DNA of 64,000 nt from Tillandsia leiboldiana (taxonomy: Eukaryota; Streptophyta; Magnoliopsida; Poales; Bromeliaceae). Under the pieces are notes generated by a model, which saw only the letters and a program-made list of their open reading frames with translations, was not told where the DNA came from and did no database searches. This document shows positions 8,611 through 19,701 of the stretch, in pieces (position 1 is the stretch's first letter; every line of letters starts with the position of its first letter). The position numbers and the translations under genes were made by a program. Location: assembly GCA_029204045.2 (NCBI GenBank), contig CM055072.1, positions 9,178,854 through 9,242,853 of the forward strand, read 5' to 3'.

Positions 8611-11478
8611 ATATATCGGCTGACAGGAATCAACAGGTGTAATCCGATCATGACATCTATGTAACAAGATGTGGAAACTGACAAGCAGCTGTATATCATG
8701 TATCTACGGAATCAATGTCTATCGAACAATCATGCGGTATATGGATCAACTCATCAAATATAATCAAGAATAGAAGTACTGACAAGTAGATGTATATGGT
8801 GTGACTAAGGAATCACTGTCTATCAGGAAACTCATATGGCATAGTCAAGCATAGGGGTACATGATAAAATCTCCGGGGCTAATCTCAAGCACAGGTCTAA
8901 CAGAGTCAATGTCAATCAGAGGGATCATGATATATCAAACGAGATCAACATATGTCAAGATAGGTCATATAGATATAATCAGCAGGGCAAATCAAAAACA
9001 GGGGTCCGACTGGACTAAAGCAACCAGAGGGCCGAAAAGAAAAAGCCCGGACCGAAGATAACCCACCTGGATGTAGGCAGATCCTCGAACTCCCGCACAG
9101 CTACTGGGAGGCTGGTGCTGAACAACTGGGCCCTGAATAAGAAGCTATAATCAGCAATAGACTCACACAACCCATCCCGATGATACAACAGTAACGCAAC
9201 GCTAAAACGGGGCAATATTGCCGATTTACCGAACAAAATCCGATTCCCGATCAACGAGAGCCCACAGAACTTTAATAAAAAGCTTAGAGGGTGCGTAAAT
9301 ACTGTCTAAGGACAGCCATGAAGTCACATTTGCGACTTGGTCCACAATAGTTCTTAAAATTGCATAATTACACCACTCGAATCACCGTTTCAGTCCGTTC
9401 TTTAAATCCGGGTAACCAAAATTAGCGCCGTAAATTTCAGCGCGTCTGTTTTGACGAGACGGAACCCGTGCTCACAGACTTGGGTCGACAAGAAGTCCAA
9501 TTTTCAGAATTGTCCCATAATTACATAGGCTCAACCACAACCTTGCTAGATTAAACTATACGCATGACCAAATCATGAAACAACTGAAGCATGGTGCTTA
9601 GGGTGGTCAGAGAATAATGGTGCTCACCTGAAATGAGTCGGAAAATGGCCGGATAGTTGGCGGGAGCAACACCACCAATGAAGCCAAGCTCGGATTGGCC
9701 CAACTTGGAACAGACCCTGTTCGACCGTGGAACAAGGTGGAGCATGGCATTCAGTAACCTCCCATATGAAGCTTGGTCCAAGGCCGAGCCACAGCCGGCG
9801 GCCGGAGACGGCGGCGGCCGGAGAAATACCAACCAAAGCCCGTTTTCCAACTAATTAAGCCAACTTAGTTAACAGAGGCCTATAGACCAAACCAACTTGA
9901 TGGAACTAATAAATAAGGTGTTTAGGACTTACCTGCATGGTTGGCCGGCGACCCGGAGCGGCGTCGGCGGCCGGTGATGGCTCATGTTGCCATACGGGTG
10001 CAACTACAGAGGGAGAAAACCACGCGTCAAAAATTCCATGCAAATGCATGGGAGGCATCAAAAGACCCCAAGAAACGCACCTGGGTCGTTTTCCTACCGT
10101 GCGGAGCCCCGGCGATCGCCGGCGGCGGAGCTCGGCCAAGATGATGGCCTCTAATGGCGGATTTCTTGGCGGAGCACGGGAGCCGTTCTAACTTGGACCA
10201 AAGTGTTGCTCTCGACTCCCCGATGCTTCCTGTGGTGGTGGCCGGCGGCTTGGGTGCACGGCGGCGCCGGACGGCGAAGATCGGCCGCGGTGCAAGAATG
10301 CTCGGTCCTAGGGCAAGCCGAATCTTCGCGGATCCTCAACCGATCAACTCCAGACTTCATGGAGAGCTCACAGTCGTCAAGCGGAAGAGGTTCAACGGTG
10401 CTGATCTTCATCTCGACGGTTGGATCCATCCCGCGCTCAATATCGGCCAAAAACCGACTTCCGGCAAGGAGTGGTTCCCGCCGGCGGTCGGGACGACGGC
10501 GACGGCTCAAAATTCACAGGTAAGGTCCTATCGATGTCAGGAACACGTAGATACACTCTTGGGTCATTTAAAAACACAAAGATTTCATCCCTTACCTCGC
10601 CGGAGATAGGAAGAAGAAAGAAAAACTCCGCGGCGGCGCGCGGCGGCGGCGACCGTCGGGGAACCCTTGGCTTGGTCGCGGCCACCCCGAGGATCACTTC
10701 GGTTGAAGCTTGAGCCCTCAGAATCTCCCAGATGTCACTCCAACTCCACAATCCGAGATGCCTACAACTTGCATGGTTTTTCTTTGGCTGCTCCGGCGAC
10801 GGAAAGGCAGTGGCGCTCGGCAACTGTGGGAGATGGTGGAGGCACGTCGGTTACAAGAGGAGAGGGCGGCAGAGGGTGGCTAGGTTTAGGGTTTCCAAGG
10901 ATCACCCGTACCGTATATATTGCATAAATGCACAATTGCAAAAGGTCCCTCCACACTCGCTATTTGGACTAAAGTCCTTTAGTAAAAATACTCCTCTTAC
11001 AGTTTAGTCCCTCACCTGTAAGTGGCACGCTTTCCGGAGCATAAAGTATTGGGTTTTTCTCCAAAATACCACAATTTTCACCGTATTTCACGCTTTTCGA
11101 GGGGTTTCGGTCGTCGAAACGAAAAATGGATTTCGCCACGACGTCCAGCACGTCGAAATCTAAAAGGTAGTGATTTTTGTTTTTCGAGAAAACGCCCGGA
11201 TAAATTCTCGGTCCATAATTACTGTATCAAAATACAGTTTATCGCGCTTTTCAAGACTCTTGGGTCGTCAAACGGAAATTCCGTCAGCGCCATAGCATTC
11301 AGAACGACGAAACCGTTCAAATCGACTACCTGAAGTGCTATAATCGGTTTCCAGACGGCGATTTGGCAAACGTTCGCACTTAGGGGTATTTGAAATTAGG
11401 GTTTACTGTTCATGTGCAGTACCAAGGCACTGTGCACTTAAGTCGCGGGTCCCGCCCGCTTCTTCGTCGATTTCTGGA

Positions 11479-11497
11479 AGATCCGACCGTCGGATCT
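11479..11497. promoter_or_regulatory. U3 palindrome AGATCCGACCGTCGGATCT
   Basis: Two 9-bp arms around one central base. Equivalent sites occur in the other long LTRs: 24814-24832, 29032-29048, and near 60560. One-mismatch forms (GATCCGACCGTCAGATC) lie near 32275, 36294, 42085 and 46898. It always lies beside the GGGTCCCGCCCGC / CTTCTTCG block. Confidence 0.55.
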
Positions 11498-11862
11498 GAA
11501 CTTGCTTAATATGGTTTTCACTCGATTCGACGAGACGGTCGTACTGGTGATCTCGGATTTTTCGAGATTAGGCTCGAATTGAAAGGCGATATTTCAGCCT
11601 CCTAACTATGCAATTTACACTGCAGGAAAAGGGGTTGTTACGGAATTTGAGTTGGCGTAGTTTCGTGAAAGTTTCAAGTCCTGAAGATTGAAGGTGAAGA
11701 AAGTTGGATCATTTAACTCAATCTCAAGAAAGAAGAATTCAAAAGGATCAGGTATGTTTAACTAAAGAATTTGTGTGATCCGAATACTTCTTGTAGTGTA
11801 GAAACACTTGGAAGAATCTTTCATTGCATAAAAATCAAAAACTGGACTTGGGACATGTTCAG

Positions 11863-12144
11863 GATCCGGATCAGGTTGTTCGATCCGGATCCCGAAGGTG
11901 GTTCGTTCATACATCGTCGCAATCCGGATCGTAGTCTCTTGATCCGGATCCCGAACGTTGAGTTTACCATCTACCTTGAACGATCCGGATCTTGCTTCGC
12001 AATCCGGATCCCGAACGTTGATGTTTGGTAAACTGTATGAACGATCCGGATCGTAGTCACATGATCCGGATCCCGAACCTTCGTTTTTCTGGAATTGGCT
12101 GTTTTGTTATGACGATCCGGATCCTAGTTATCACGATCCGGATC
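11863..12144. promoter_or_regulatory. Palindrome array GATCCGGATC in the LTR U3
   Basis: Ten copies begin at 11863, 11882, 11921, 11941, 11982, 12002, 12043, 12063, 12114 and 12135. Spacing alternates at about 20 and 40 bp (last gaps 51 and 21), and the second site of most pairs is followed by CCGAA. Palindromic motif clusters are known in Sirevirus LTRs; a protein binding here is inferred. Confidence 0.75.
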
Positions 12145-12209
12145 GCCGTCCGTAAATATCCAGAAATGCTTGGTTTTTGATTCTTATCTCCTTCCTAGGG
12201 TTTCTAACC

Positions 12210-12217
12210 TATAAATA
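12210..12217 (+). promoter_or_regulatory. Sirevirus LTR TATA box
   Basis: TATAAATA lies about 66 bp after the last palindrome. The 3' LTR has lost one T at this place (near 22569: CCTAAAATAC). Confidence 0.7.
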
Positions 12218-12493
12218 CACCCTATGTCTTTCTTTCTAGGGGGAATCCACATAGCCGTCATTTTCTTGTATCATCTTATACGGCTATAGATCCACATATA
12301 GAGAAGAAAGGAAATCACTAGAGAATACTCTATGTTTCTTCATCTATATTGATTAGTTTGATTCTAGGTTTTCATACTCACATCTTGAGTTGAATCAAAC
12401 TAATGAATACTTAGATGGTATTTCCGATCTATCTTTGATCTAAGTATTCGGCGGATCATCACCACCCAAAAACAACGATTTACCCCAAAAATC

Positions 12494-12680
12494 GGCGCGT
12501 GGATTCGCGTGTCCTTGTGGATTCAAGGTTCAATCGCTCTCGTGGATTCGGAGCGAGGCACGTTCGTGGATTCGAACGGTGCTATTGGGTGAAGACCGTG
12601 GATTCGGTCGGACGTCGTGGATTCGACGTTGGACGCCGTGGATTCGGCGTTGGGCGCAGATCGTGGATTCGAGAAGCGTC
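12494..12680 (+). other. Array of eight hairpins with constant loop GTGGATTC
   Basis: GTGGATTC occurs at 12499, 12517, 12542, 12566, 12598, 12617, 12638 and 12663. The flanks pair differently each time: CGC/GCG, CCTT/AAGG, CGCTC(T)C/GGAGCG, CGTTC/GAACG, GACC/GGTC, ACGTC/GACGT, ACGCC/GGCGT, and a weak eighth (TC/GA). It lies downstream of the TATA box and is therefore expected in the RNA (R-U5). The 3' LTR has the same array at about 22851-23045. Confidence 0.8.
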
Positions 12681-12974
12681 TGGAGCGAGCGGAGAAGATC
12701 CTCTAGGAGCGTATGGAAAAGGTTGAGTCGTAAGTGTGTACGGTAAATCACCTTGTACGTGTTTTAATTCTAGTGGATTTCTGCCGTGTTATCGGTCCCG
12801 TGGTTTTTTACTCCGGTGATGGAGTTTTCCACGTAAAAATCTTGCGTGTTATTTTATTTTCCGCATTGGGTTTTATCGCAACGATTTTTGGAGTGTTTAT
12901 ACGTTTACACCTATTCACCCCCCTCTAGGTGTTTCTTCCCCTATTTAGATCCGTATTATATACGACCCAACAAG

Positions 12975-12986
12975 TGGTATCAGAGC
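12975..12986 (+). promoter_or_regulatory. Sirevirus primer binding site
   Basis: TGGTATCAGAGC, complementary to the 3' end of initiator Met-tRNA, two bases after the 5' LTR. Confidence 0.9.
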
Positions 12987-13005
12987 GGGAATAGGGTTGT
13001 GAACA

Positions 13006-16000
13006 ATGGTTGAAGGTGGAAACATCAATCGACCCCCTTTCTTTGATGGAACAAATTATGCGTACTGGAAAGTACGGATGAAAGCCTTTTTATCTTCCAT
13101 CGACGAAAGGGTGTGGCATTCAATTGAATCAGGATGGTCTAATCCAACTGAACTTATCTCTGATGTTCACACCTTAAAACCTAGGTCGAAATGGACCAAG
13201 GAAGAGTTTGAGTTATCTTCTTACAATGGCAAGGGGATTAATGCTATTTTCAATGCCTTATCTCAAACTGAATTCTCTCGCGTCTCGGCATGTGAGACTG
13301 CGAAAGAAATCTGGGATGTTCTCCAGGTTACACATGAGGGAACTAACCTCGTGAAGATTCAGAAACTGCAGATGCTTACGAGCAAGTTTGACTCTATCTT
13401 GATGGCAGAAAATGAATCTTTCACGGACTACTATACACGATTGCAAGACATCGTAAACTCATGTGCTAATCTGGGAGAGAAGATTCCAGAATTTAAGATT
13501 GTAAGAAAAATCTTAAGAACTCTTCCTGAACGATTTCGCCCAAAGGTTACTGCCATTGAAACTATTAAACACCCGGACGAAATACGTGTAGAAGAATTAG
13601 TTGGTTCATTACAAACATATGAAATGACTTTTAATACTAACAATTCTTCTGGAAAAGCATCCTCTTCTAAGTCTTCAGGTTATGCGTTGAAAACAACTAA
13701 GGAAGAAGACGCGGATACATCCTCCTCGGACGATGACGAGAACCTTTCTATGGAGGAATTTGAGAAGCAGCTCGCTCTCTTGACGAGGAATTTTCGCCGC
13801 AACTTTCGAAGGGGTAATTCAAGCAAATCTCCATCCTTCGGAAAGTGGAACAAAGGCAAGGGTACTCCAAGTCACAAGTCAAGAAAGCAGGAAAACTTCT
13901 CAAAGGATAAGAAAAGTTCAGAAGGACAACTGCAATGCTTCAAATGTCGAGGCTACGGCCACATTGCAACGGAATGTCCTAACAAGTATCCGACAAAGAA
14001 GAAGGCGATGCAAGTCGTCACTTGGGATGACACCTCAACGTCAAATGAGTCGTCTTCAAGTGATGAAGAAAAGAGCTCCACGGCATTCCACGCGTCCACA
14101 TCTTCACCATTCATGTGCTTCATGGCAAATACATCTGAGTCGTTGTCCAACTCCACTGTTGAAAAGAACGCAACGGACAACGAATCGGATGATTCGGAAG
14201 GTGAAGATTTTGCTCTAGCCTACCACAGACTTTTGAGGGACTCAAAGAAAGTGGCTAAGCAAAACAAGAGTTTGAGAGGGAGAGTGCATGATCTCGAAGA
14301 AGAAGCAAAAAGAGCGACTTCTCTCTCAAACGCTCTTGAAGTGGAAAGGGAAAACCTGATAAAAGAAAATGCTTCCCTTCAAGAGTCCAATGAGCAACTT
14401 GAGAAGGAACATACAAATCTGGTGGATAACGCGAATCACTTCTCAAAGCTCTACAACGAGGCTCGACAGGATAACCTGGAAATGACAAAGACCATTTTCC
14501 AACTCAAGAATGACTTACAGCGATTCTCTTCAGGAAGGAGTAAGTTGGATAGACTTCTTGGTCTTGGTCAATCAAATAGGTTCGGCCTCGGATACACTCA
14601 AACTGGAAACAGTCCAAGTTTGAGTGGGACAGTTTTTGTGCCTCAGTCGGTATCTCCTCCTCCGACACCGGAATTCAAGACAAACAACGACAACCAACCT
14701 ACTTCATCCTCTTTGGGATCGTCAAGATCTAAGGTATGTTTTCGTTGTGGTGTTTCAGGGCACATAAGAAGATATTGCAAGACGGGAGTCGAACGCTCAT
14801 CTCAAGCACCTCTTGCATCAACTACCAAAAAGGCTCCTTTCCGGAAATCAAAGCAAAACTTTTCAAATGAAAAGAGACTTGGTAGTTCACCGCACATGAC
14901 GACTTCATCAAGGAGCAACAATCGTTTTAACAAGACGCTTTCACCTAGGCACAAAACTTCACGACCATTACAGACGCATTCCAAAAAGGCTTGGGTGCGC
15001 AAAGGTGAAATTTTCCCTTGTCTTGTTTCCAATATTTCCTTGCATGCATATGATAGCTCGTCTTGGTATCTGGATAGCGGGTGTTCCCGTCACATGACCG
15101 GTGACAAAAACAGTTTTCAAAATCTTGAGAAAATCTCCGGAGGACACGTTGTTTTCGGAGACGGTCGATCTTCCAAAATTGTTGGAAAAGGGACGGTAGC
15201 TATTCCAGATGGCCCGATTTTGAAAAACGTCTTATTTGTTGATGGCCTTAAGACTAACCTCATAAGCATAAGTCAACTTTGCGACAATGGTTTTTCAGTT
15301 AACTTTTCATCGGTTGAATGCGTTGTAACTGATAAGGACCATGTCTTCTTTCTAAAAGGGGTTAGATCTGAAAACAATTGTTATGTTGTTCCTAACAAAT
15401 TTTCTGAAAATTGTAACTTAGCCGCTTTGAATAATGAAACTCTTTGGCATGAAAGGCTAGGTCACTTAAATTTTAAGGAACTTACTAGAATTTCAAACAA
15501 GGACGTGGTCAAGGGGATTCCAAAGCTTTTATTTAAACAAAATGTTGTGTGTGGTGGTTGCCAAAAGGGTAAACAGTCTAGGACTGCACACAAAAACTTG
15601 AACCACGTTGGTACAAAACGGCCCTTGGAACTTTTGCACATGGACTTAATGGGGCCGACCCGTCAACCATCCTTGGGAGGTAAGTGGTACATCTTTTTAT
15701 TGGTTGATGATTTCTCTCGGTTTTCATGGGTAGCATTTTTGAGAGAGAAAGCTGATACGTTTGACTCTTTTCATGAGATTTGCCATCGTATTATGATTGA
15801 AAAGAATGAAAAGATCATTCGTGTTAGAAGTGATAGGGGTGGAGAATTCATAAATTCAAAATTCATTGACTTTTGTACTTCAAATGGCATTAAACATGAA
15901 TTCTCGGCACCCTATACACCTCAGCAGAATGGTGTTGTTGAGCGCAAAAACAGGGTTGTTCAAGAGATGGCGCGTGTGATGCTTCATAGCCGGAAATTAC

Positions 16001-18117
16001 CGCTACATTTTTGGGCTGAAGCTGTGAACACCGCTGTCTATGTCATTAACAGAGTGTATTTGCGCCCAGGAACCTTGAATACACCATATGAGCTGTGGTT
16101 TAGTAGAAAACCGGATATCAAGTACTTTCGTATCTTCGGGAGTCGATGTTACATCTTACGTGACCGTGAAAATCTTGGAAAGTTCGACTCTCGAAGTGAT
16201 GAAGGGATCTTTTTGGGTTATTCTACGAATAGCAGAGCATATCGAGTATTTAACATTGAATCTAAGACGATTGTAGAATCTATAAATGTTAAAGTAGATG
16301 AAGCTTCTCATTTTGAATCTGAAAAATCTACCCTCGATATCTCACTAGATGATGATTCTCCTGCTAGTGCATCTTCTCATAATAATACTTCCAATATTAA
16401 TGATGCATCTAATGGTTCTTCTAGTTTATCTGATGTGCAGGAATCATCTCGTGTACCTCCGAGTACTCCGTTTCAACAAACGCTACGAATCTCCAAGGAT
16501 CATCCGGAATCGAACATCATTGGAGATCCACAAAAAGGAGTTAGAACTCGAAGGCAGTTGGTTTGCGGACTTGCTTGCTACGTATCTTTAATCGAACCAA
16601 AGACAATAGATGAAGCTCTTCAGGATGACTACTGGATTAAAGCAATGCAGGAAGAGCTCCATCAATTTGAGCGAAACAAAGTCTGGGAATTAACGAAGCC
16701 TCCAAAGCAACATAATGTGATAGGTACCAAATGGATCTTCAAGAACAAGAAAGATGAAGATGGTACTATCATCAGGAACAAGGCACGACTAGTTGCTCAA
16801 GGCTACTCTCAAGTAGAAGGTATAGACTTTGACGAAACTTTCGCCCCTGTAGCTAGACTCGAGTCCATTCGTATATTGTTTGCTATTGCTTGTCATTTTA
16901 AAATCAAATTATTTCAAATGGACGTCAAGAGCGCATTTCTAAATAGGTTTTTAAATGAGGAAGTTTATGTAGCTCAACCGAAAGGTTTTGTAGATCATAA
17001 ACAACCTAACCATGTTTTTCGTTTGAAAAAGGCTCTTTACGGTCTGAAACAAGCACCACGAGCATGGTACGAAAGGTTAACAAAGCACCTTTTGGAGAAG
17101 GGCTATACTCGAGGGGGAGCTGACAGGACTCTCTTTGTGAAGCATTATCAAAATAATTTCATTGTAGCACAAATCTATGTCGATGACATTGTATTTGGTG
17201 CAACAAAAGATAATGATGCTTCTAAATTCGCGGAGACCATGGAAAGCGAATTTGAGATGTCCATGATGGGCGAATTGTCTTATTTTCTTGGATTGCAAAT
17301 TAAACAAAATGATGAAGGTATTCACTTGAGTCAATCCAAGTATGCACTGGAGTTGGTCAAAAAGTTTGATCTAGAAAATTGTAAAGTTTTTCCAACTCCA
17401 ATGGGAACTAGCCACAAGGGACTTGGAAGTGAATCACATAGTGAGAATGTAGACGAGAAACTGTATAGAAGTATGATTGGAAGTCTACTTTACCTCACGG
17501 CTAGTCGCCCGGATATATCCTTTAGTGTTGGGATTTGCGCGAGATATCAATCAGCACCAAAGGAGGTTCACCTGAAAGCGGTGAAACGGATCATCCGGTA
17601 CATCAAAGGATCAATTAATTTCGGAATTTGGTATCCTATGGGAACAAGTCTGGACATTGTTGGATACTCAGATGCCGATTGGGCAGGATCAGTGGATGAT
17701 CGGAAAAGCACGAGTGGTGCATGCTTCTATCTTGGCCATTGCCTTGTTGCATGGCACAGTAAAAAACAGAATTGCATAGCACTCTCGACTGCCGAAGCGG
17801 AATACATTTCAGCTGGAAGTTGTTCAACTCAACTCATTTGGATGAAAAGCGTATTGAGTGACTTCCGCATTTCAGCATCTTCGGTAACAATACTTTGTGA
17901 CAACACAAGTGCAATTAACATTTCTAAAAACCCTGTGTTGCACTCTAGAACAAAACATATTGAACTTAGATATCATTTTCTTAGAGAGCTAGTTGAATCA
18001 AATACTCTTCAACTTTCATATATTTCAACTGAAGATCAATTAGCTGACTTTCTAACAAAACCTTTGGATCAAAACGTTTTATTCATTTACGAAAAGCAAT
18101 TGGGATGCTTTCCTTGA
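13006..18117 (+). CDS. gag-pol: Sirevirus gag-pol polyprotein, intact
   Basis: 1703 residues in one frame. The start is the first ATG after the PBS (GAACAATGG). Gag occupies roughly residues 1-600 with CCHC knuckles at 311-324 (CFKCRGYGHIATEC) and 578-591 (CFRCGVSGHIRRYC), separated by a coiled coil at about 410-510. The protease has DSG at 690-692. Integrase has HX4H (815, 820), CX2C (849, 852) and the D880-D943-E979 triad with 35-residue D-E spacing. Reverse transcriptase runs from about 1226 with catalytic D1306 and YVDD at 1391-1394. RNase H carries D1556, E1597 and D1632. The order protease-integrase-RT-RNase H defines Ty1/copia; two knuckles plus a coiled coil fit Sireviruses. All catalytic residues I can place are present and there is no internal stop or shift, in contrast to the env-like ORF behind it. 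Confidence 0.96.
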   Translation: MVEGGNINRPPFFDGTNYAYWKVRMKAFLSSIDERVWHSIESGWSNPTELISDVHTLKPRSKWTKEEFELSSYNGKGINAIFNALSQTEFSRVSACETAKEIWDVLQVTHEGTNLVKIQKLQMLTSKFDSILMAENESFTDYYTRLQDIVNSCANLGEKIPEFKIVRKILRTLPERFRPKVTAIETIKHPDEIRVEELVGSLQTYEMTFNTNNSSGKASSSKSSGYALKTTKEEDADTSSSDDDENLSMEEFEKQLALLTRNFRRNFRRGNSSKSPSFGKWNKGKGTPSHKSRKQENFSKDKKSSEGQLQCFKCRGYGHIATECPNKYPTKKKAMQVVTWDDTSTSNESSSSDEEKSSTAFHASTSSPFMCFMANTSESLSNSTVEKNATDNESDDSEGEDFALAYHRLLRDSKKVAKQNKSLRGRVHDLEEEAKRATSLSNALEVERENLIKENASLQESNEQLEKEHTNLVDNANHFSKLYNEARQDNLEMTKTIFQLKNDLQRFSSGRSKLDRLLGLGQSNRFGLGYTQTGNSPSLSGTVFVPQSVSPPPTPEFKTNNDNQPTSSSLGSSRSKVCFRCGVSGHIRRYCKTGVERSSQAPLASTTKKAPFRKSKQNFSNEKRLGSSPHMTTSSRSNNRFNKTLSPRHKTSRPLQTHSKKAWVRKGEIFPCLVSNISLHAYDSSSWYLDSGCSRHMTGDKNSFQNLEKISGGHVVFGDGRSSKIVGKGTVAIPDGPILKNVLFVDGLKTNLISISQLCDNGFSVNFSSVECVVTDKDHVFFLKGVRSENNCYVVPNKFSENCNLAALNNETLWHERLGHLNFKELTRISNKDVVKGIPKLLFKQNVVCGGCQKGKQSRTAHKNLNHVGTKRPLELLHMDLMGPTRQPSLGGKWYIFLLVDDFSRFSWVAFLREKADTFDSFHEICHRIMIEKNEKIIRVRSDRGGEFINSKFIDFCTSNGIKHEFSAPYTPQQNGVVERKNRVVQEMARVMLHSRKLPLHFWAEAVNTAVYVINRVYLRPGTLNTPYELWFSRKPDIKYFRIFGSRCYILRDRENLGKFDSRSDEGIFLGYSTNSRAYRVFNIESKTIVESINVKVDEASHFESEKSTLDISLDDDSPASASSHNNTSNINDASNGSSSLSDVQESSRVPPSTPFQQTLRISKDHPESNIIGDPQKGVRTRRQLVCGLACYVSLIEPKTIDEALQDDYWIKAMQEELHQFERNKVWELTKPPKQHNVIGTKWIFKNKKDEDGTIIRNKARLVAQGYSQVEGIDFDETFAPVARLESIRILFAIACHFKIKLFQMDVKSAFLNRFLNEEVYVAQPKGFVDHKQPNHVFRLKKALYGLKQAPRAWYERLTKHLLEKGYTRGGADRTLFVKHYQNNFIVAQIYVDDIVFGATKDNDASKFAETMESEFEMSMMGELSYFLGLQIKQNDEGIHLSQSKYALELVKKFDLENCKVFPTPMGTSHKGLGSESHSENVDEKLYRSMIGSLLYLTASRPDISFSVGICARYQSAPKEVHLKAVKRIIRYIKGSINFGIWYPMGTSLDIVGYSDADWAGSVDDRKSTSGACFYLGHCLVAWHSKKQNCIALSTAEAEYISAGSCSTQLIWMKSVLSDFRISASSVTILCDNTSAINISKNPVLHSRTKHIELRYHFLRELVESNTLQLSYISTEDQLADFLTKPLDQNVLFIYEKQLGCFP

Positions 18118-19067
18118 AATAATCTTCTTTTTGAAATCTTTGCTTAGGATAGGTTTTGTATTTGTATTTGTTCTGTTCTATTCAATATCTATGTTTGTAC
18201 ATAGGACATTAATTGAGCATAGATCATAATTGACTTTAATTGCATCTGTTCACACATTTAGAAATTTATTATGCTTTTGCCATCATAATATTTCATTGTT
18301 GCAATGATCGTTTATGTTAATTAAATCATCTTCTAAAGTGATCAAAGTCAATTTCTCTCTCAATGATCTCTTGGTATAGTCATTATCTTATTTGACTGTT
18401 TAGTCGAGTATGAAATCGAGATCAATTTTTGGTTGAATACTTTATATCTTAAATAATTGATAGCCAATTGAGGGGGAGTCAAAGATAATGTAAAATGCTC
18501 AAAAGATGTGGAAAGAGTTACATCCCAATGAGGAGTGTGAAAACTACCACCACATGGAGGAAAGAGCTACCACCTCGGTCGTCCGAGTATTGTGTGCAGC
18601 TACCACATGTATACCAAGCATGGTTGTTCAAATTTTTGATTAAGTAAAATGCATATTGAAATACTTGACTCTGTCAAATTTCAAGGTTGGTATAAGGTGG
18701 GATTTTAAAGAAAGATGCTCAAAGAGCCACTCTCTTCAACAGATTGTCTAGAAATATTATCTACTATATTTGGGATTTCAAACATCTATTGATCTTTGTA
18801 TTTCATTTTCTTTACTGAATTGATGATTTGATAAAGGCATTACTCATAAGATCAAGTTAGATGTGATTGAAGGTGTTCAACTTTAAGGGATTTAATTCTT
18901 GTAAATTTTCGTTCCATTTTTGGATATTATTGATAGATTTGGCATAATCTAATTCTTGTTGTATGAAACGATGATTTTTGTTTAAAGTTGATACACATTT
19001 GTGCTTACAATCTTTTTCTGGATTTTCCTGAATTTCTCTGAAATTTTCTAAAGAAAAAGTTGGGGCC
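18118..19067 (+). other. Sirevirus spacer after pol
   Basis: AT-rich, no convincing ORF. It holds the first polypurine-like tract (18470-18480, GAGGGGGAGTC). I see no other recognisable feature. Confidence 0.7.
18470..18480 (+). promoter_or_regulatory. Polypurine tract copy 1
   Basis: AGGGGGAG about 350 bp after the pol stop. The same core recurs at 21271-21280 and 21981-21989. Repeated PPT-like tracts are characteristic of Sireviruses. Confidence 0.6.
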
Positions 19068-19177
19068 GATCCGGATCGGGCAAGGTGATCCGGATCCCGA
19101 ACGCAGTTTTCTCGCTGCGGGTAGCCGATCCGGATCGCAAGCTCGGAGGATCCGGATCGCGGCTAGGCTTTTATAAA
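19068..19177 (+). promoter_or_regulatory. Internal promoter-like block before the env-like ORF
   Basis: GATCCGGATC occurs at 19068, 19087, 19127 and 19149, with gaps of 19, 40 and 22 bp as in the LTR array. The second copy is followed by CCGAACG as in the LTR. TTATAAAG (TATA at 19172-19177) begins 13 bp after the last palindrome. This reads as a copy of LTR enhancer sequence with its own TATA. Confidence 0.6.
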
Positions 19178-19294
19178 GAACAAAAGGGTTTTGATTTCTT
19201 TTACTCCAATCTTTTGTTCAAAAGTTTCCAGAGCGCTTCTCTCTAGATTTCATCCTCCGTGGAAGCTTTCAAACTCAAAGTTCTTCAATTCCAA

Positions 19295-19676
19295 GTAAGT
19301 TTTATTGATCAAAATCTCGGTTTTTCACCGTTTTTCTCTTTTCCTCCTCAAACGCACGAATTTCTTGGATCAACTTTGTTTGTGGATGGTTTTTGATCAA
19401 ATTTCTTTTGAAAAGAAAACTCTGGGTAGATTAGTTTAGATTATATGCTAGGTTTTCTCCTGATTAACGGATTTTGGGCTTCGATTTCTAAAATTCGGTT
19501 TTAGGGCATATAATAAGGATTTTCGAAAATCATGCAATTGATCTATTTTTAAAAGTCCTTTTGCAAAACTAATTTGATTCTTGGCTTCTCTACATGATTA
19601 TGATTGTTTTGGGTACAATTTTTCAAATTTTTGAAAATTAACAATCTTTCATGTGTTCTTGAGTTCGTCTTCACAG
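19295..19676 (+). other. Predicted leader intron of the env-like transcript
   Basis: A GTAAGT donor at 19295 and a pyrimidine-rich TCTTCACAG acceptor ending at 19676 lie between the internal TATA and the ATG at 19702. The intervening 382 bp is T-rich as plant introns are. Predicted from sequence only. Confidence 0.45.
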
Positions 19677-19701
19677 GATACATTTTTCACTAGCACTCAA
19701 A

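Larger units (their letters stand above)
11636..12972 (+). repeat. Sirevirus 5' LTR
   Basis: 1337 bp, TGTTACGG to CCAACA. It holds ten copies of the palindrome core ATCCGGATC, a TATA box, an AT-rich stretch, the GTGGATTC hairpin array, and the CTATTCACCCCCCTCTAGG block common near Sirevirus LTR ends. Confidence 0.93.

Noticed and set aside
12499..12751. Coding frames across the GTGGATTC array
   Set aside because: They are by-products of the repeated GTGGATTCG motif upstream of the PBS, in untranslated LTR sequence.
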